From: Uranotaenia lowii
Lineage: Eukaryota; Arthropoda; Insecta; Diptera; Culicidae
DNA length: 64,000 nucleotides
Reading direction: 5' to 3'
NCBI RefSeq assembly: GCF_029784155.1
Contig: NC_073692.1
Location: 21,457,359 to 21,521,358 of the forward strand
Made by a program: the position numbers and the translations under genes. Positions within the stretch are counted from its first letter, which is position 1, and each line of letters starts with the position of its first letter. The notes below the pieces were generated by a model that did no database searches, was not told the origin of the DNA, and worked only from the letters and a program-made list of their open reading frames with translations. Shown here one piece after another: positions 23,524-36,872 of the stretch.

Positions 23524-24180
23524 ACGAACTTATTAGTGCAAAATGTAAAAACGAACTCGATCGCTGAATCAGATACAGATCAATCAATTCTTAAAAGCAA
23601 CCTTAACAGAGAGTAATCTCACTGGAGGCTAAGAAAATGTCTCTCTAAAGATTACTGCCACTAATTGTCCCAAACCATTTTTTTTCTCGCCCTCTCCACC
23701 AGCCACCTCCACCACAACCACAAACTGGCGCTAACCACCACCCAAAAACTGAAAACTAAAATTATGAAAAGTAAAGCAAAGAAATATTGTTAAACTTTAC
23801 TATTGTATGCAAAAAAAATAATTGAGAAAAAAACATAAATGAAAAGAGAGGAGGATTTATGCCCTCAGGAAAAAGTAATATTGAAAGTTACCAACTCCAG
23901 GGAGCTTTTCCCTTTTCAATTAAAAAAATCTAACTGCTTGATTGCTTGACTAAGGATGGATTGGATATTTGGGGATGTCCAATGTCTAGGGTCCCTGAAA
24001 AACAGGCCTTTATAAGACAAAAAAAATGTTTTCCTATTTTTTTTAAGTATCTCCTGAATGATTTATCAGGGTTTTTTAGGTTTCAATAAAAAAAAATAAA
24101 AAATTCTATTCAATCTGGAAGCATGAAAAGGAAAGCAGCTTTATGGAAAAAATAATGGGGGAATACAGGATCCGGTGGAC
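23524..24180. other. Non-coding stretch, no gene recognised
   Basis: No recognisable coding or repeat structure apart from CCACC-rich words near 23690-23740 and A-rich runs. Confidence 0.4.
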
Positions 24181-24199
24181 ACAACTTTGGACCGGAATG

Positions 24200-24593
24200 T
24201 CATGCGTGCTTACACCAGTAAGAAAACTGCCTCAGTTCAGTACGTGGCCTAAAATGTAGATCCTCTATCAGTACTGTCCATCGTACCAAGGTACATAAGA
24301 TTGGGTCTAAAGACTTATTAGAAGCTGAAGAAGCTGTAGCCGAGTCAAAAACAAGCTGATTCTGTCAAACCAAGAGCTCGTAATCACATTATCAGCTGAT
24401 GTGTGGAAAATTGGTGTGCGTTGTCATAGACGACGAAATCTATCGCAAGATGGATTACAAAAAGCATCCTGGTGACCTGTATTACACTATTCGAGGGGCC
24501 AAAGTATTAACGAGACGGAGACATAAATTTTTACCTAAAACTGAAAAAGGGGTAAGTTGCAACAAACTTTGTTCTGAAAGCAAAATCAAATGA
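24200..24593 (+). pseudogene. Tc1/mariner-type transposase fragment
   Basis: The frame at 24399-24593 contains VVIDDEIYRKMDYKKHPG followed by YYTIRGAKV. It resembles the first catalytic aspartate block of mariner-like transposases (the DDETY...LPG...YY pattern). Upstream, in a different frame, CRSSISTVHRTKVHKIG looks like the second helix-turn-helix of the N-terminal DNA-binding region. The frames are shifted, stops are present, and the remaining catalytic region is missing after 24593. No terminal inverted repeats were found nearby. A dead fragment. Confidence 0.6.
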
Positions 24594-24600
24594 AAACGCT

Positions 24601-25640
24601 TGAAAATGCTTTTTTGGGATATACAGAGAAATATTGTGTAATATTAATTATCGTGCTTGGATCTGTTTGTTGATCACTTGGGACTAGCAAAAAGAAGTCT
24701 AGTAGATTTGAAGCTTTATTTCTGCCACCTACTGTTGGACATTTGTTTATTCTGCACACAGGGAGCTGCTGAAAATTCTTGTTAGTTTCAGTCGTCGGTC
24801 AACCCAGAACTTCTACCTCACCCGGCAGCCAAATAACGAAGGGTGGTAAAAATGTGAAAATTTGGAACGAAATATTCGTTGCTGCTTCTAGAATCTTTTG
24901 TCATAACGAGTAGGGTTTCGGAAAAGTTCCTGGTAAAGCTTAGCAAGAACGGGTGAAAAAAGGAAACACTGGAATCATAAACATGGTCACAACACACTCA
25001 CACACATACACATCCAAAGAGCCACATTACATGATGGTCGTCGGCTTTGGGCCGCGGGGCAACGAGAAGCAATCATCCGTAGCTGAGCTCAGAGTCTCCA
25101 GAAATCGAGAAAGAAGTAAAATCTGTTGACGATGGCTGGTGGGATGCTGATGGTACTTGGCGATATGAGACGGTAACCCACCACAATCAGGCCAACCAAA
25201 AAAAAACAAAAAATGGCTCGCTGAAAAACTCCGATTCGTGTTCATAGTTATGTTTTTCGACTGGCTGAGTTAAGTTTCCCTGAAGCGAAGCTAAGTTGGG
25301 GGTGGAACACAGTCCATCGTCAGAATTATCATCATCGTCGTCGGCATCATCATCATTGTTTCATTCAATCGATGTTCCAATCCCCGGCTAAAGATGACGA
25401 CGATAACGAAAAACGATTTCGGGTAGTTTGTGCTATCAATCAGGTATTTGCGGTTGTTTTGTCGAGTCTTTTGAGCTGGAGGCGGAGAACGTGATGGGCC
25501 CATGGGAGTATCTGAGCTGCTTCAGTGCTTCAGGCATATTTATTAGGAAAATTTTGGAGAATTATGAGGAATTTGGAATGATTGATAAACAAATGGAAAT
25601 GTATTCAACTGATGGCTTCATGATACAAGATCAAGTTGAA
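24601..25640. other. Non-coding stretch, no gene recognised
   Basis: Mixed sequence with short frames on both strands. A GAT/CATCATC-rich microsatellite-like patch lies at about 25320-25400. No recognised domain. Confidence 0.4.
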
Positions 25641-27215
25641 GTTGAAAGTTGCAAGTCGAAAGTCTAAAGTCGAAAGTTTAAAATTGATAGTCAAAAGCCA
25701 AAATTAAGAAACAAAATGTATAAAATAGAAAGTCAAAACTCGACAGTAAAAAGTCCAAAATCGAAAATCTAATATCGAAAGTCGAATGCCGAAAGTCGAT
25801 AATCGAAAGTCAATAGTCAAGAGTCGATAATCGATAGTTGAAAGTCGAAAGTCGCAAGTCGATATTTAAAAATTTAAACTCGAAAGTCGTAATTATGAAA
25901 TAAAATTTCTAAAATCGTAAGTCAAAACTCGAAAGTCGAAAATCGAAAGTTGAAATTCGATAATAGGAAGTCAATAGTCGAAAGTCGATAGTCCACAGTC
26001 GAAAGTCGAAAGTCGAAAGTCGAAACTTGAAACTCGAAACTCGAAACTCGAAACTCGAAATCGAAACTCAAAACACGAAACTCGAAACTCGAAACTCGAA
26101 AGTCGAAAGTCGAAACTCGAAAGTCGATAGTCGAAAGTCGAATCTCGAAAGTCGAAAGTCGAAAGTCGAAAGTCGAAAGTCGAAAGTCGAAAGTCGAAAA
26201 CTGAAAGTCGAAAGTCGAAAGTCGAAAGTCGAAAGTCGGAAGTCGAAAGTCGAAAGTCGAAAGTCGAAAGTCGAAAGTCGATAGTCGAAAGTCGAAAGTC
26301 GATATTTGAAAGTCGTAAGTCGTAATCGGAAGTCGAAAGTCGAAAGCTGAAAGGCGAAAGTTGGAAGTCGAAAGTCGAAAGTCGAAAGTCGAAAGTCGAA
26401 AGTCGAAAGTCGTAAGTCGAAAGTCGAAAGTCGAAAGTCGAAAGTCGAAAGTCGAAAGTCGAAAGTCGAAAGTCGAAAGTCGAAAGTCGAAAGTCGAAAG
26501 TCGAAAGTCGAAAGTCGAAAGTCGAAAGTCGAAAGTCGAAAGTCGAAAGTCGAAAGTCGAAAGTCGAAAGTTGAAAGTTGAGAGTCGTAAGTTGAAAGTC
26601 GAAAGTCGAAAGTCGAAAGTCGAAAATCGAAAATCGAAAATCGAAAGTCGAAAGTCGAAAGTCAATATTTGAAAGTCAATATTTGAAAGTCGAAAGTCGA
26701 AAGTCGAAAGTCGAAAGTCGAAAGTCGAAAGTCGAAAGTCGAAAGTCGAAAGTCGAAAGTCGAAAGTCGAAAGTCGAAAGTCGAAAGTCGAAAGTCGAAA
26801 GTCGAAAGTCGAAAGTCGAAAGTCGAAAGTCGAAAGTCGAAAGTCGAAAGTCGAAAGTCGAAAGTCGAAAGTCAAAAGTCGAAAGTTGAAAGTCAAAAGT
26901 CGGAAGTCGGAAGCTGAAAGTCGAAAGTCGAAAGTCGAAAGTCGAAAGTCGAAAGTTGAAAGTCGAAAGTCGAAAGTCGAAAGTCGAAAGTCGAAAGTCG
27001 AAAGTCAAAAGTCGAAAGGCGAAAGTCGAAAGTCAAAATTCGAAAGTCGGAAGTCGAAAGTCGAAAGTCAAAAGTCTAAAGTCGAAAATCGAAAGTCGAA
27101 AGTCACAAAGCAAAAGTCGAAAGTCGAAGGTCGAAAATCGAAAGTGTCAAAAGCAGAGTGTCGAAAGTTGAGCGTCTAGAGTCGAAAATCAAAAGACGAA
27201 AGTCGACATTGGAAG
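25640..27215. repeat. (GTCGAAA)n 7-bp satellite
   Basis: About 1.6 kb of tandem GTCGAAA units. The two purest blocks run at about 26380-26570 and 26685-26870. The left end (25640-26030) and right end (27010-27215) are degenerate. A sub-block of ACTCGAA variants occupies 26030-26100. Every canonical unit holds TCGA, so CpG recurs every 7 bp in an AT-rich background. Because 21 bp equals three units, ESRKSKV-type and TFDFRLS-type frames remain open for hundreds of codons. They are artefacts. Confidence 0.96.
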
Positions 27216-29918
27216 CACTGTCAACCTTCTGAATATCATTGCCCAATGTTTCATTCGCGTGAATTCGTTCCTTACACTGTTTTGTTTTGCTGAAATTTGT
27301 TTAAAAGATTTCCCGGTCGTGCCAATTTCCCTTGCACGTTTCGGTGCAAACATTGACATTCACACTAGGACGACAAGAAGAGACGACAATATTTAGCTAT
27401 CCAAATTCTTTCACCTTTTGTTCTGACTGAATGAGGGGGCTCCCCATTTCAGATAAGAGCCAAACAAATATGGCAGCCAGCAACAGTCTGTCGCCGCCGA
27501 TTGGCTCCAACAGAAGGGAAATGTGTGGAGAGCTGTTGTACAAAATTCGACCCCTTTTCCTCATTTTTCAACATGTTAACGAGATGCCAGCAAAAAGAAT
27601 TTGGGATAAGGCGGACAATATGCATTCTAATTAGAATTTAAGAATATTTTTTTCCCAAACTCGAGTTATATCTTTTCATTTTTAAAAACAAATCAAATGA
27701 TGTGTGGGGCATCTGTAAGGTGTATTTCGCCAAACTTGCCCCTCTTATATCAACAATGAAAGGATAACGATATTTGGTTTTGTTTTGGAGCTTGACGTTG
27801 CCTGACTGCTAGCTGCCTGACTAAAATTCGAGGGAGCGCGCGGGTGCTTTCGAGATGTACTTCGATAAAGCGAACACTCAGCTCTAGATGACAGCACTCG
27901 GTTGTTGTGTATACGGGTTCGCGTTTTTTTATTCTCTCACTTGTTTCTGGTTTCTTGTTTTTACTGCTGCTGCTGCTGCTACTTGCTTGTAGTAGGTCTC
28001 GCCGAGCTCCCGGTGTATCGAGCACGTCCCTTTTGTTGACTCAATGATTTTCCGGGATTGTCAGGGACACGCGATTTTGTACGTTTGCGTTCTCGTTGGG
28101 CAACTTCAAGATTTTGAACAGCTCTTCAAGTTTCAAGCCACATAAGTCAAAATCGTTGAAAAAGTTTTTTTTTTTTATTTAAAAACAAATTGTATAAATA
28201 CCAACTACAAAAAAAAAAATCAAAAAATGTTGAACTGTTCTAATCAAATGAAAAAAGTGGACCATCGGTTTACATTCTAAGCTTTTGTCAACTCTGTTCT
28301 AATGTCAGCAAGTGTTTGTTCCAATGGTTACTCTTAATTTAGTTCAATAACGACTACATCCTTCAATGATTTTTAATCGAAATGTACAAAGTATGACAGT
28401 TTGAATTGATCGAATTTTAAAAAAAACAAATCTTACAAAAAAAATTGATTCTGGAAGGCAGACAAAACGCAAAATGCCGTTCAAAGAATTATTAAGCTCG
28501 AATGAAAAATTGTTTTGTTTTTTAATTCATTTATTCTAGGCCACCACGTGCGCCATCTATAATGTGTGTTATAAACCACCCTTTTTCCACATTATGGCTA
28601 TTTTGATTACGTTTTCTACTTCTTCAAGTTTGGCTTTCAAAATTACTCCAAATTTTAAATTTCGTCGAAGTTAGGTCAAGTCTTGCCGGTTTTCCTCCTT
28701 CGGAACCAAAACAACATATTTTACTTTCTATCACCCCAGTTTTGAGTAATAGCATGATTAACGATCCAACCAAAACAAAGTTTAAACTTTATGAAACCGA
28801 TTGAAATGTTGTGCATGAAAACGGTCGCATTTGGAGACAGTCTACTTTGTATATTTGGCCATTAATCGTGTTAATCGTTATGTAACATTGACTGATTTGC
28901 AGCTTCCTCAGATCGTAGGGGGCTTCAAGTGATAGACATCAATCTTTTTAAACATTTTTCTCCTTATTCAACTCAGAAAAATACAAGCGAGACCTGTCAA
29001 CAAAAAGTTTCTGGCTTAAAACCTGCCAGGTTCCCGCAAAAGAGTTTGTTTAGATGTCCATTGTGATTTTTTTTTTAAAAATCTTCATTATCGTGCTACA
29101 GCGTTCGAAATTTTTTTGCGCACGATTTGACCACCGCATTTTGTATTTTTTTTAAACCGGTGGGTAGCTTTTCTACCTTTTGGAAGTGAAGTCAGGCCTG
29201 TTTTTTAGTCCGCTAGACGTATCGGTCAGAAAATTTAACGTTTCGCTCGATCCTGCACAAAAATTTTGTCCATAAGTTTCTGTATTTAACGCTATCTCAA
29301 AAACCCTATCACAGGTTGTCACCAAATTTTACATACGTACACATAACATTGCTAGGAATCTTCAGGAAAAATTTCCTTGATTTCCATCCATGTATTCTAA
29401 AAGTATTCATAAAACATGTGTGTCTGTGAAGTTCAAATGTGGAGAATGCGACTATCCGTATTCTGTCATAATCAGAATAATTGATCATGAATCATTCTTC
29501 TATGAGAAAAAAATCTGCGACCAACAAACGAGATGAGCTATTCCTAACATTAAATAAAAGTTCAATCATTTATTTATTTATTTATTTGTTTATTTATTTT
29601 CCTCCTATGGAGTGAAATCTAACTATGAAAACTATTTTTGCTGCTGGATTAAAATAGAGAATCTTGGACGAGATGTGAGAGGTATGTTTTCGTTTTTATT
29701 TATCTCTCTCTATTAGAGAGTCTCCAACTCTTTGAATGAATATTTTTGTCAAGAGATTTGAAATAAAATTTAAAATATTTGTCTTCATAATATAACTTAA
29801 ATTTTCAAATCAAACTTGCATGCAGAATTTTTTTTATCTTTTTAATAATTTCGGTGAATATGAAAAAAAATAATAAATAGATTTTAAAATCACAGATTTC
29901 GATTTTTATTCCGTAACT
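27216..29918. other. Mostly unique stretch, possible 5'-UTR-like segment on minus strand
   Basis: No conserved coding region was recognised. The minus strand over about 27750-28060 has an insect 5'-leader flavour (A-rich, with a CAG run at 27961-27980 and many CAAG and GAAA words), but no initiator or start codon with a recognisable protein. A 67-codon plus-strand frame at 27431-27634 follows a CATTTCAG splice-acceptor-like site and is not recognised. Confidence 0.3.
29567..29602. repeat. (TTTA)n microsatellite
   Basis: An uninterrupted run of ATTT-type units with a single TTTG variant. Confidence 0.85.
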
Positions 29919-31640
29919 AGCTGACCCGGTGTGCATTGCTACACCTTGCAAAAATAAATGTAATTTGTAAAAAATTATTTAGCATTTTTTTAAATCAAAC
30001 CTCATCATGGCACATCATTTTCACTTTTTTTCCCCAAAGTGGGAAGAAACACATTTGTCACATCTATTTTTGAGTTATGCCAAATATCCGTACGCAGAAG
30101 AAACTTCTTTTGAAATATGGTCCCTTCTTTGAAATGCTCTTTATCTTAAACTTACATGGGAGCTCCCTCATTTTTTTCCAATTTTGTCCCCCACTGCTTG
30201 AAGAAGGTAGGCTGATTTACCTGGCTCGAGTTTACATAAATTTCTAATTGAAGGAAAAAGATTCGCATATTGGAATTTATTGCACATTGTACTTTATGGA
30301 AACAGAATTTTGTAAACCGATCAATAGCGTGAATCGGGACAGTTTTTTGAGTATATTCCTAAAATTCTCTATTATGAGCACTTCCAGCCTCTGATTAGCT
30401 TTAGATGATGTATTTTTTGGAGTTAAAAAAATTAACTATCGAAGTTTGAAAAAAAAACGATGAAAAGGATTTTTAATACACATTTTCAAACAGCTTTTTT
30501 CACCATCCTCGCCCTTCGAAGCAGTTTGAATATCTATCCTTTTTGTTATTATGTTGAAAAAAGTTTTCGCCATATGCCAAATTCGTGGACATGAGACATT
30601 ATAGCTTGAATTTTTCCCAAACAACGCTTATCATGGTATGAAAATTATCGATTTAATACAGTGCAAATTTATTTTTTAATAAATTTTTTAAAGCAAAAAA
30701 TATCAGTTGCATCACTCAATAATTTCTCTGCGTTTTTTTATTTACTTTTTGAAACTCAAATATTCAAAAATGTTGGCAAAAACAAATTTCTAAGTTAACA
30801 TTTGTCCCGTATATTGGAGCAAGTGTAAATGCAAAGCTCATTTTCAGATGCGTCAGAGTAGTGGAGAGGAAGGCTATATGCGCATATTAAGGAAAACACT
30901 TATTTTCTCCCATATTCCGATAGATAGGAGTCTGAAAACTACATGCACATGAGCGGACATCTGTTTTCTATACGTAAGAGCAATTTTTATATTAAAATCT
31001 CTTACAGTTTTTGTGAAAATAATTTTATAACAAAAGAAGTCAAATTAGCCGATTTTCGAAACCGGCGGGCTAAATGCGCATATTTATGTTTTAAGCTATA
31101 TTTCATCTACACTTGCAATATTTTGATATTATTTAATTGAAAACGGTAGAAACGGATGTTGAGCATACGTCAAGGCTGAAATTTTGGTGAAATTTTTTAC
31201 ATCAATAGTTCTTTTGCATGAAACATAGTTAAGTATGCCATGTGGCCATATTTCATGGTAATATTTTGTTCATATTGTATTTTTATCGGATCAGTATGAA
31301 GTTCTTCTTTTTTCGCTGTAAGATCGTGATTTGAGCGTAGATTTAATGTTTAAATGATAGAAAGTAAAAAAATTATAAGAATAATCTATTTTTCTTGATA
31401 TAGGCATTTAACCTGCCTTGATATGGGCATTCAGAACCTGTCTCTTATTCCAATATCTTATCATCTACAACTTTGCCAAAAGCTTCAATTTGTTGAATTT
31501 CCGATTTCCAGATGAATAAGAAAGAAAAACCATTAAAATTTTTGTTCACAGAATCTGTACGCACAATAATTAAAGTTCAATATATTATAACAAAACTGGC
31601 AAAAATCTTGTTTGAATTTTTAAATTTTTTCGACTTTATA
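29919..31640 (+). mobile_element. Degenerate interspersed repeat, copy A (CTAGCTGACCCGG head)
   Basis: Starts with AACTAGCTGACCCGGTG, the same head as copy B at about 31646. The stretch at 30456-30540 (CATTTTCAAACAGCTTTTTT, then CACCATCCTC, then CTTCGAAGCAGTTTGAAT) aligns with 32035-32112 in copy B at the same distance from the head, which proves the two are copies. The 3' boundary is uncertain. No intact frame. The family is not classified here, although heads of this form are common in insect genomes. Confidence 0.6.
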
Positions 31641-33739
31641 TAACAACTAGCAGACCCGGTAAACTTCGTCTTACCATGTTCAACCATGGCCGTCAAGGCC
31701 ATTTTCAATTTTTCCTAGTTTTCTTTACATTTCCCTTCTTTCCCTTTACTCGAATCGACCTGCTCAATTCTATCAAAATTAAACCAAAGAATTTAAACTG
31801 AACGGGTCTTTTAAAATCCAATTTTTGTAACTTGTTCAATAAATAACTGCATGTTGATAATATGTATGTTTCATTTGCTGTATCCCATTCAGTAGATTTA
31901 TTCCGTTTTGTTATATTGTTTTTAATATCGGGACAATTTTTGGAGTATTTGCCGAAAATTTTGCCTAACGCAGCGCTTTTCAATTAGCTTTGGATGGTGT
32001 ATTTTTTTAGAGCCGAAGAAATAAAAAACATAAGAAAAGATTTTTCACTAACCATTTTCAAACAGCTTTTTATTCACCATCCTCATCCTTCGAAGCAGTT
32101 TGAATTAAAATCCATATTTTCACCAAAATCATTTCCAAAAAGATTCGCCTGATTATAGACTTAACACATTTCAACTTTAAATGTTCAAAAACAGCACTTG
32201 TCATGGCATTAAATCTGACGATTTTGTGTATTGCAAATTTTTTTTTTTTATTCAAGCAAAAAATGCAAATTAATTCCTTTGAACTTTAACTCAATGAATC
32301 AAAGAAACGATTGGTTTTGAAAAGAGGAAAGGATATGTTTAGATATATTCACCCATTATTTTAAAGATTTTAATTGAAGCAGTTCTGATTTTAAAACTTC
32401 CTCAACATTGTTGGTGGTGATCTACGATTTCATTTAGGGTTATGTTATATTTTCAAGATTTAATAACATTTAATTGAAAAGCAGATTTTTTTAAATTTAA
32501 TAGATCGAATAGAAATAATCTGTTCAGGCTTCGATGATTTCATGAGTTCATTTTGTATCCTGGAAATGATCATATAAACAAAACCTTAATAAAAATTATG
32601 TGTCTTTTTACTGTAAATCTTAATTTTCTAAAATGAAACACCGGTCAAATCCTAACGAATATCACCACAGTTCAACTTTCATATTCTCTGAAAAAAAATC
32701 CTTAGTTTTTCTCCGGAATAAATTAATGCTTTGTACTTCAATTTCACTGAATGCTGTTCAACCAAAAGACCTTGATTTACAAAGACCTTTATAATAATTT
32801 TTAATATCCGCTTCAGATTCAACACTCGGGATATCCTTTCTGGCCATTTTGGAGATGAAATTCTTAAATTGTAGATGTTTCATAGCTAAATGGCGCGTTT
32901 TCACTTATTCCACCTAAGAAATTACAGGAATTAATATTATTTTAACACTTTCAGGTCATATTAAAAGTTCATCATAAAAATCAGTTGCCCCTGGAATATC
33001 AATCACGAAAAAACTTTTCAACAAAAAAGTGAATCAAAAGTCTCTTCTATATAGCCAAAATATGTAAAACAAAAATACACCTGTCATGTTGAGTTTGTAC
33101 TTGAATTGTGTGTAAACCAACAGTAAACGTGTAAACAGTTTTTTGGTGAATGATTTTAAAAAAAGAGTTAAGTTTATTTAATCAATTTTTTTTGGGCCAA
33201 ACAATTTTTAGATGAAGAAATAATGTATACATTTTTTGTAAAATTGGATAGTTTGCACTTACTCTAGTCTACTTTCTTAATTGCAAATTCTTCCGGAAAA
33301 TTCATGTCCTCACTTTTTGTCATTAAAAAGTAGATTATTTTATTGATAATTTCAATTTACGTTTGCGAAAAAATCAAATAGCTCATTCGGCCTTTTAAAA
33401 CTTCAATGATATCTTATCTATTTCAAAGAACAGACTCTTGTTGAGAGATCGAATGACCAAGTTGGTTAAAATCCTGTATAAATAAACAAAATAGAATATA
33501 ATACACTCTTGTTCAGTTAATGTGTCTAGCGTTCTAGACGTATTGGATTATACGAAATTGAATGTAAAGCTTCCCAATTTCTTATTTTCAAACGTCCTCA
33601 AAGTGTCAAACATTATTTCATATTAGTCTTTACCAAATTCATATGTTTTGGAAACACTTTACTACTTAAATATAACACGAATTAAAGATGGTTTTGATAT
33701 TTGCATCGTTATATGGTTTTGATTCGATCGATAAAATAT

Positions 33740-34400
33740 CAATCCGTGTCACATTTTTGCGTTATTTATTACCATGTGCTGTGTACAAATAAAATAAGCA
33801 AGAAAAAAAACACATCTAGGTTGCATATCGCCCCCACGTGCGTAAGAAATATAGGTACTTGGCTGAGAAATAGGCGCCTAATTTTTAAATTTTTCCAGCG
33901 ATCAATGAACAGTATGCTTTGGTTACTATTATCTTGTATCGACGTTTGCTAGCGACGCCTCGCCCATGGAGACGAAAAACAAACCCCTCGAAGAAAAGAA
34001 AATCTCTAAAAATGGAGCTTGACTTTTCAATTTCAGATTTAGGTCAAACAAATATTATATGTTTTATCCGATCAGCAAAATGTCACCCTGAGTCACATCT
34101 AGGCGTCATTCATAACCATGTGCTGTAGAAATGAGCTAGGAATCAAGAACGAAAAAAAATCACATCAAGGCTTCATATCGCCACCACTTGCATTGAAAAT
34201 ATGCTTGGTTGAGAAATACGCGCCAAAATATTCTCACTGATCAGTGTGCTATGCCTTGGTTACTATCTTCTAACGACGTCTGCTCACGACGCCTCGACCT
34301 TGGAGACGAAAAACAAACCGCCCAAAGGAAAAAAAATCTTGAAAAAATGGAAGCCATGACTTTTATTTCATTCAAAAAACTACAAATTTAATTATTACGG
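33740..34400. repeat. Internal dimer unit, first copy
   Basis: Two related halves, 33740-34050 and 34060-34400, each contain a CACATCTAGG or CACATCAAGG block, a CCATGTGCTGT word, a GGTTGAGAAATA or GGCTGAGAAATA block and GGAGACGAAAAACAAAC. The same pair recurs at 37990-38600. Confidence 0.75.
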
Positions 34401-34717
34401 ACAATTGATGCGACTTTCTGTTGTTTTTATTCGATATAAACCGATTCGCATGGCTACAGAATATTCTAAAATTAATTTCATTCGAATCATTTGGGTCATT
34501 TCAGAGGAGTAGTACTACAAACACCGTTACAAGAGAATTTTATATAATAGATTTAATTTTTTCATGCCATGTGTTAAAAGCGTATTACCCTCAAACTGCA
34601 CTGATTAGATAGGACGAATCTCTAGCCATATCGTCAATCGGCTGTATGCGCATATTACCCAACATGCGCATTTAGGAACACTTCCCCCTAATGGCTTCAA
34701 AATGGATTTAATACGTA

Positions 34718-36872
34718 GGGTAAATGCGCCTAATTTCGCTATATTATGTCAGAGGTTTTTAGCTTTGATATTAGTAGGCCGAATCTTAAATTCTTATATT
34801 TAAAATTTTTGTTAACTAAGTTCCAAATTTTTTTCTGAACTCTGATATGGTTTGAAATAATCATTTCAAGCTTTAATTTACGAGAAATATCATGTTTTAT
34901 AAAGTGTGTCGATGTTCCTAATTTGGCAATAATTGTTCCTAATGTTAACATATGAGTGTTCCTAATATTAACATATGAGGAAAAATGTATACGCGTACCC
35001 AATATTACACTATTTGTTCCTGATTTTGCATAGGGGTCTGTTTTTTTAATGCTTTAATGATAAACATCTTAAAACTCACCTTTTTATAAATTTAACAACG
35101 TTTTTGGAATATGATTAGATAAATAAGGACTGTTTAAATCCTACACAATATTCCTTCACGTTAGTTTTGAAGAAAGTAGTAGATGTTGAGCTTATTAAAA
35201 TTCAAACTTTACATTTTCCAATGGATACATTTATTATATTTCAAAAAGTAGAAAATTCATTGTATTGGATACAAATAAGATACAGTCAAACAGAGCATCA
35301 TGAAACACCATGGTTAGTACAACATTTTTATACCACAACACTTATTTAACTTTTGTTTTAGTATAATAAAAATAAAATTTTATGATAACAAGACGATGAT
35401 GCCATAGTTTCTCACATCGTGAGATAGATTTTTGAAGTTTTTCATTGTCATAGAAAATTTGAAAAATCAAAATTTTTACATTTTTTGATGCCGTAAAAAA
35501 CTTTACACAGTATGACGGATTGGCTTTATGATATCACCTACATACTTTATATTGATTTTATTACCCTTTATCAACACTGTTGGTGTTTAAATATATTTCG
35601 GACAATCATTTAATTTTTTTAAATAAATATTTTCAAAATTCAGTTACCAGTCTTTGCTAAAATGCATCGACATGCAAATCAATTGAAAGTTTAAATCTTG
35701 TTGCCATATGCTGGAATATGGTTTTCATATGTTTTTTGTAGTAGTTTTTATCCCTTACTGTATACAGCACCCTTATGTTTTCTTTTTTTTAAAATCTTTG
35801 ACCGAAAAAATAAGTATCAAATTTAAACCGAACAAAATCAAAAATAACTGCAGATCGTACTTCATGCGTAAAGAAATCACAAATAAATCAAAAACTATAA
35901 CTTTTTACACTTTTTCATTTGATTTTTCATTAAAAACAAAGGTTTTTGCAACTTACCCCTTTTTCTTAGTAGGGTGAAAATCTTATGTTTTGTACATTTA
36001 AAATAATTGGGGAAACCAATTATTTTTCTGACTGCGTTAATTAGATGTCCCTTTAACCTTAAAACTTTTGATGTACAAGCGGTATGATTATCTGTGGACA
36101 TTAGGTTTAAAGAAGTCATTGAAGTTGAAAAGTATTGCATGATGCCCCATGTGACGGTATACAACGTATTTTATATATATATATTTTTTTAGTTTTTCCT
36201 TTCGATTCTGTGCTTGTTGAGAAACTCTCTGTGACTTGATGATTTCCTTTTCTGTCGGGTAGGGTGCGTTCTTTGCAACCTTTTTAGCTTTGAGATACAC
36301 TAAAGTAAAAAAAAACATGTTTTATTAACTCAAAACAGTTTATTTTAACAGACCGTTAAAAATTAAGTTAAAACACAATTCAATCAATCAAATTTATTTC
36401 AAATACATTTTATGACTTTGATATAGTTTGGAAAACTTTGACTATGTCCATAATCAGGAACACATTGAAAATAGTGTTCCTAATTGTGGACATAAGCTTT
36501 TTTTAGTTTTTACACGAAAAAATCATGGTTCTAACATACTAATTACAAAAATCATGTTAAAAAACAATCCGACAAAAAAATTCAAAAAAGTCGGTTGACA
36601 AATTCAGCTTTTATCTTCCATTTCTGAATAGATGTTTTTTAAGAAATTTGCTAACAACTCCATTCAATTTGGACACACTTTGAAACAATCCGAATTTTAC
36701 TATAAATCTCGTGAGTTAGAAAACTATTTTTTTTATAAAATGAAAGTTCAAATGATCCGTTTCATTATCATATTTTTTATAATTTTGATAAGTAGGAAAT
36801 AACGCCACAAACAGTCAAAATCAAACGGTATGTTAACATTAGGTACACATGCCATATTAGGAACACCTACCC
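34718..36872. mobile_element. 2.15-kb TA-flanked element with TGTTCCTAAT subterminal repeats
   Basis: The ends read GGGTAAATGCGCCTAATTT at the left and, inverted, GGGTAGGTGTTCCTAATAT at the right, with TA on both outer sides (34716-34717 and 36873-36874). Copies of TGTTCCTAAT, or its reverse ATTAGGAACA, cluster near both ends (34911, 34936, 34957, 35018; 36451, 36470, 36838, 36852). The frames at 35708-35977 (plus) and 36088-36318 (minus) were not recognised. The basic, lysine-rich minus-strand frame could be a decayed transposase exon, but no catalytic motif was seen. Confidence 0.6.

Noticed and set aside
25922..27179. 324-codon and shorter frames rich in ESRKSKV or TFDFRLS
   Set aside because: Produced by three 7-bp units per 21 bases in the GTCGAAA satellite.
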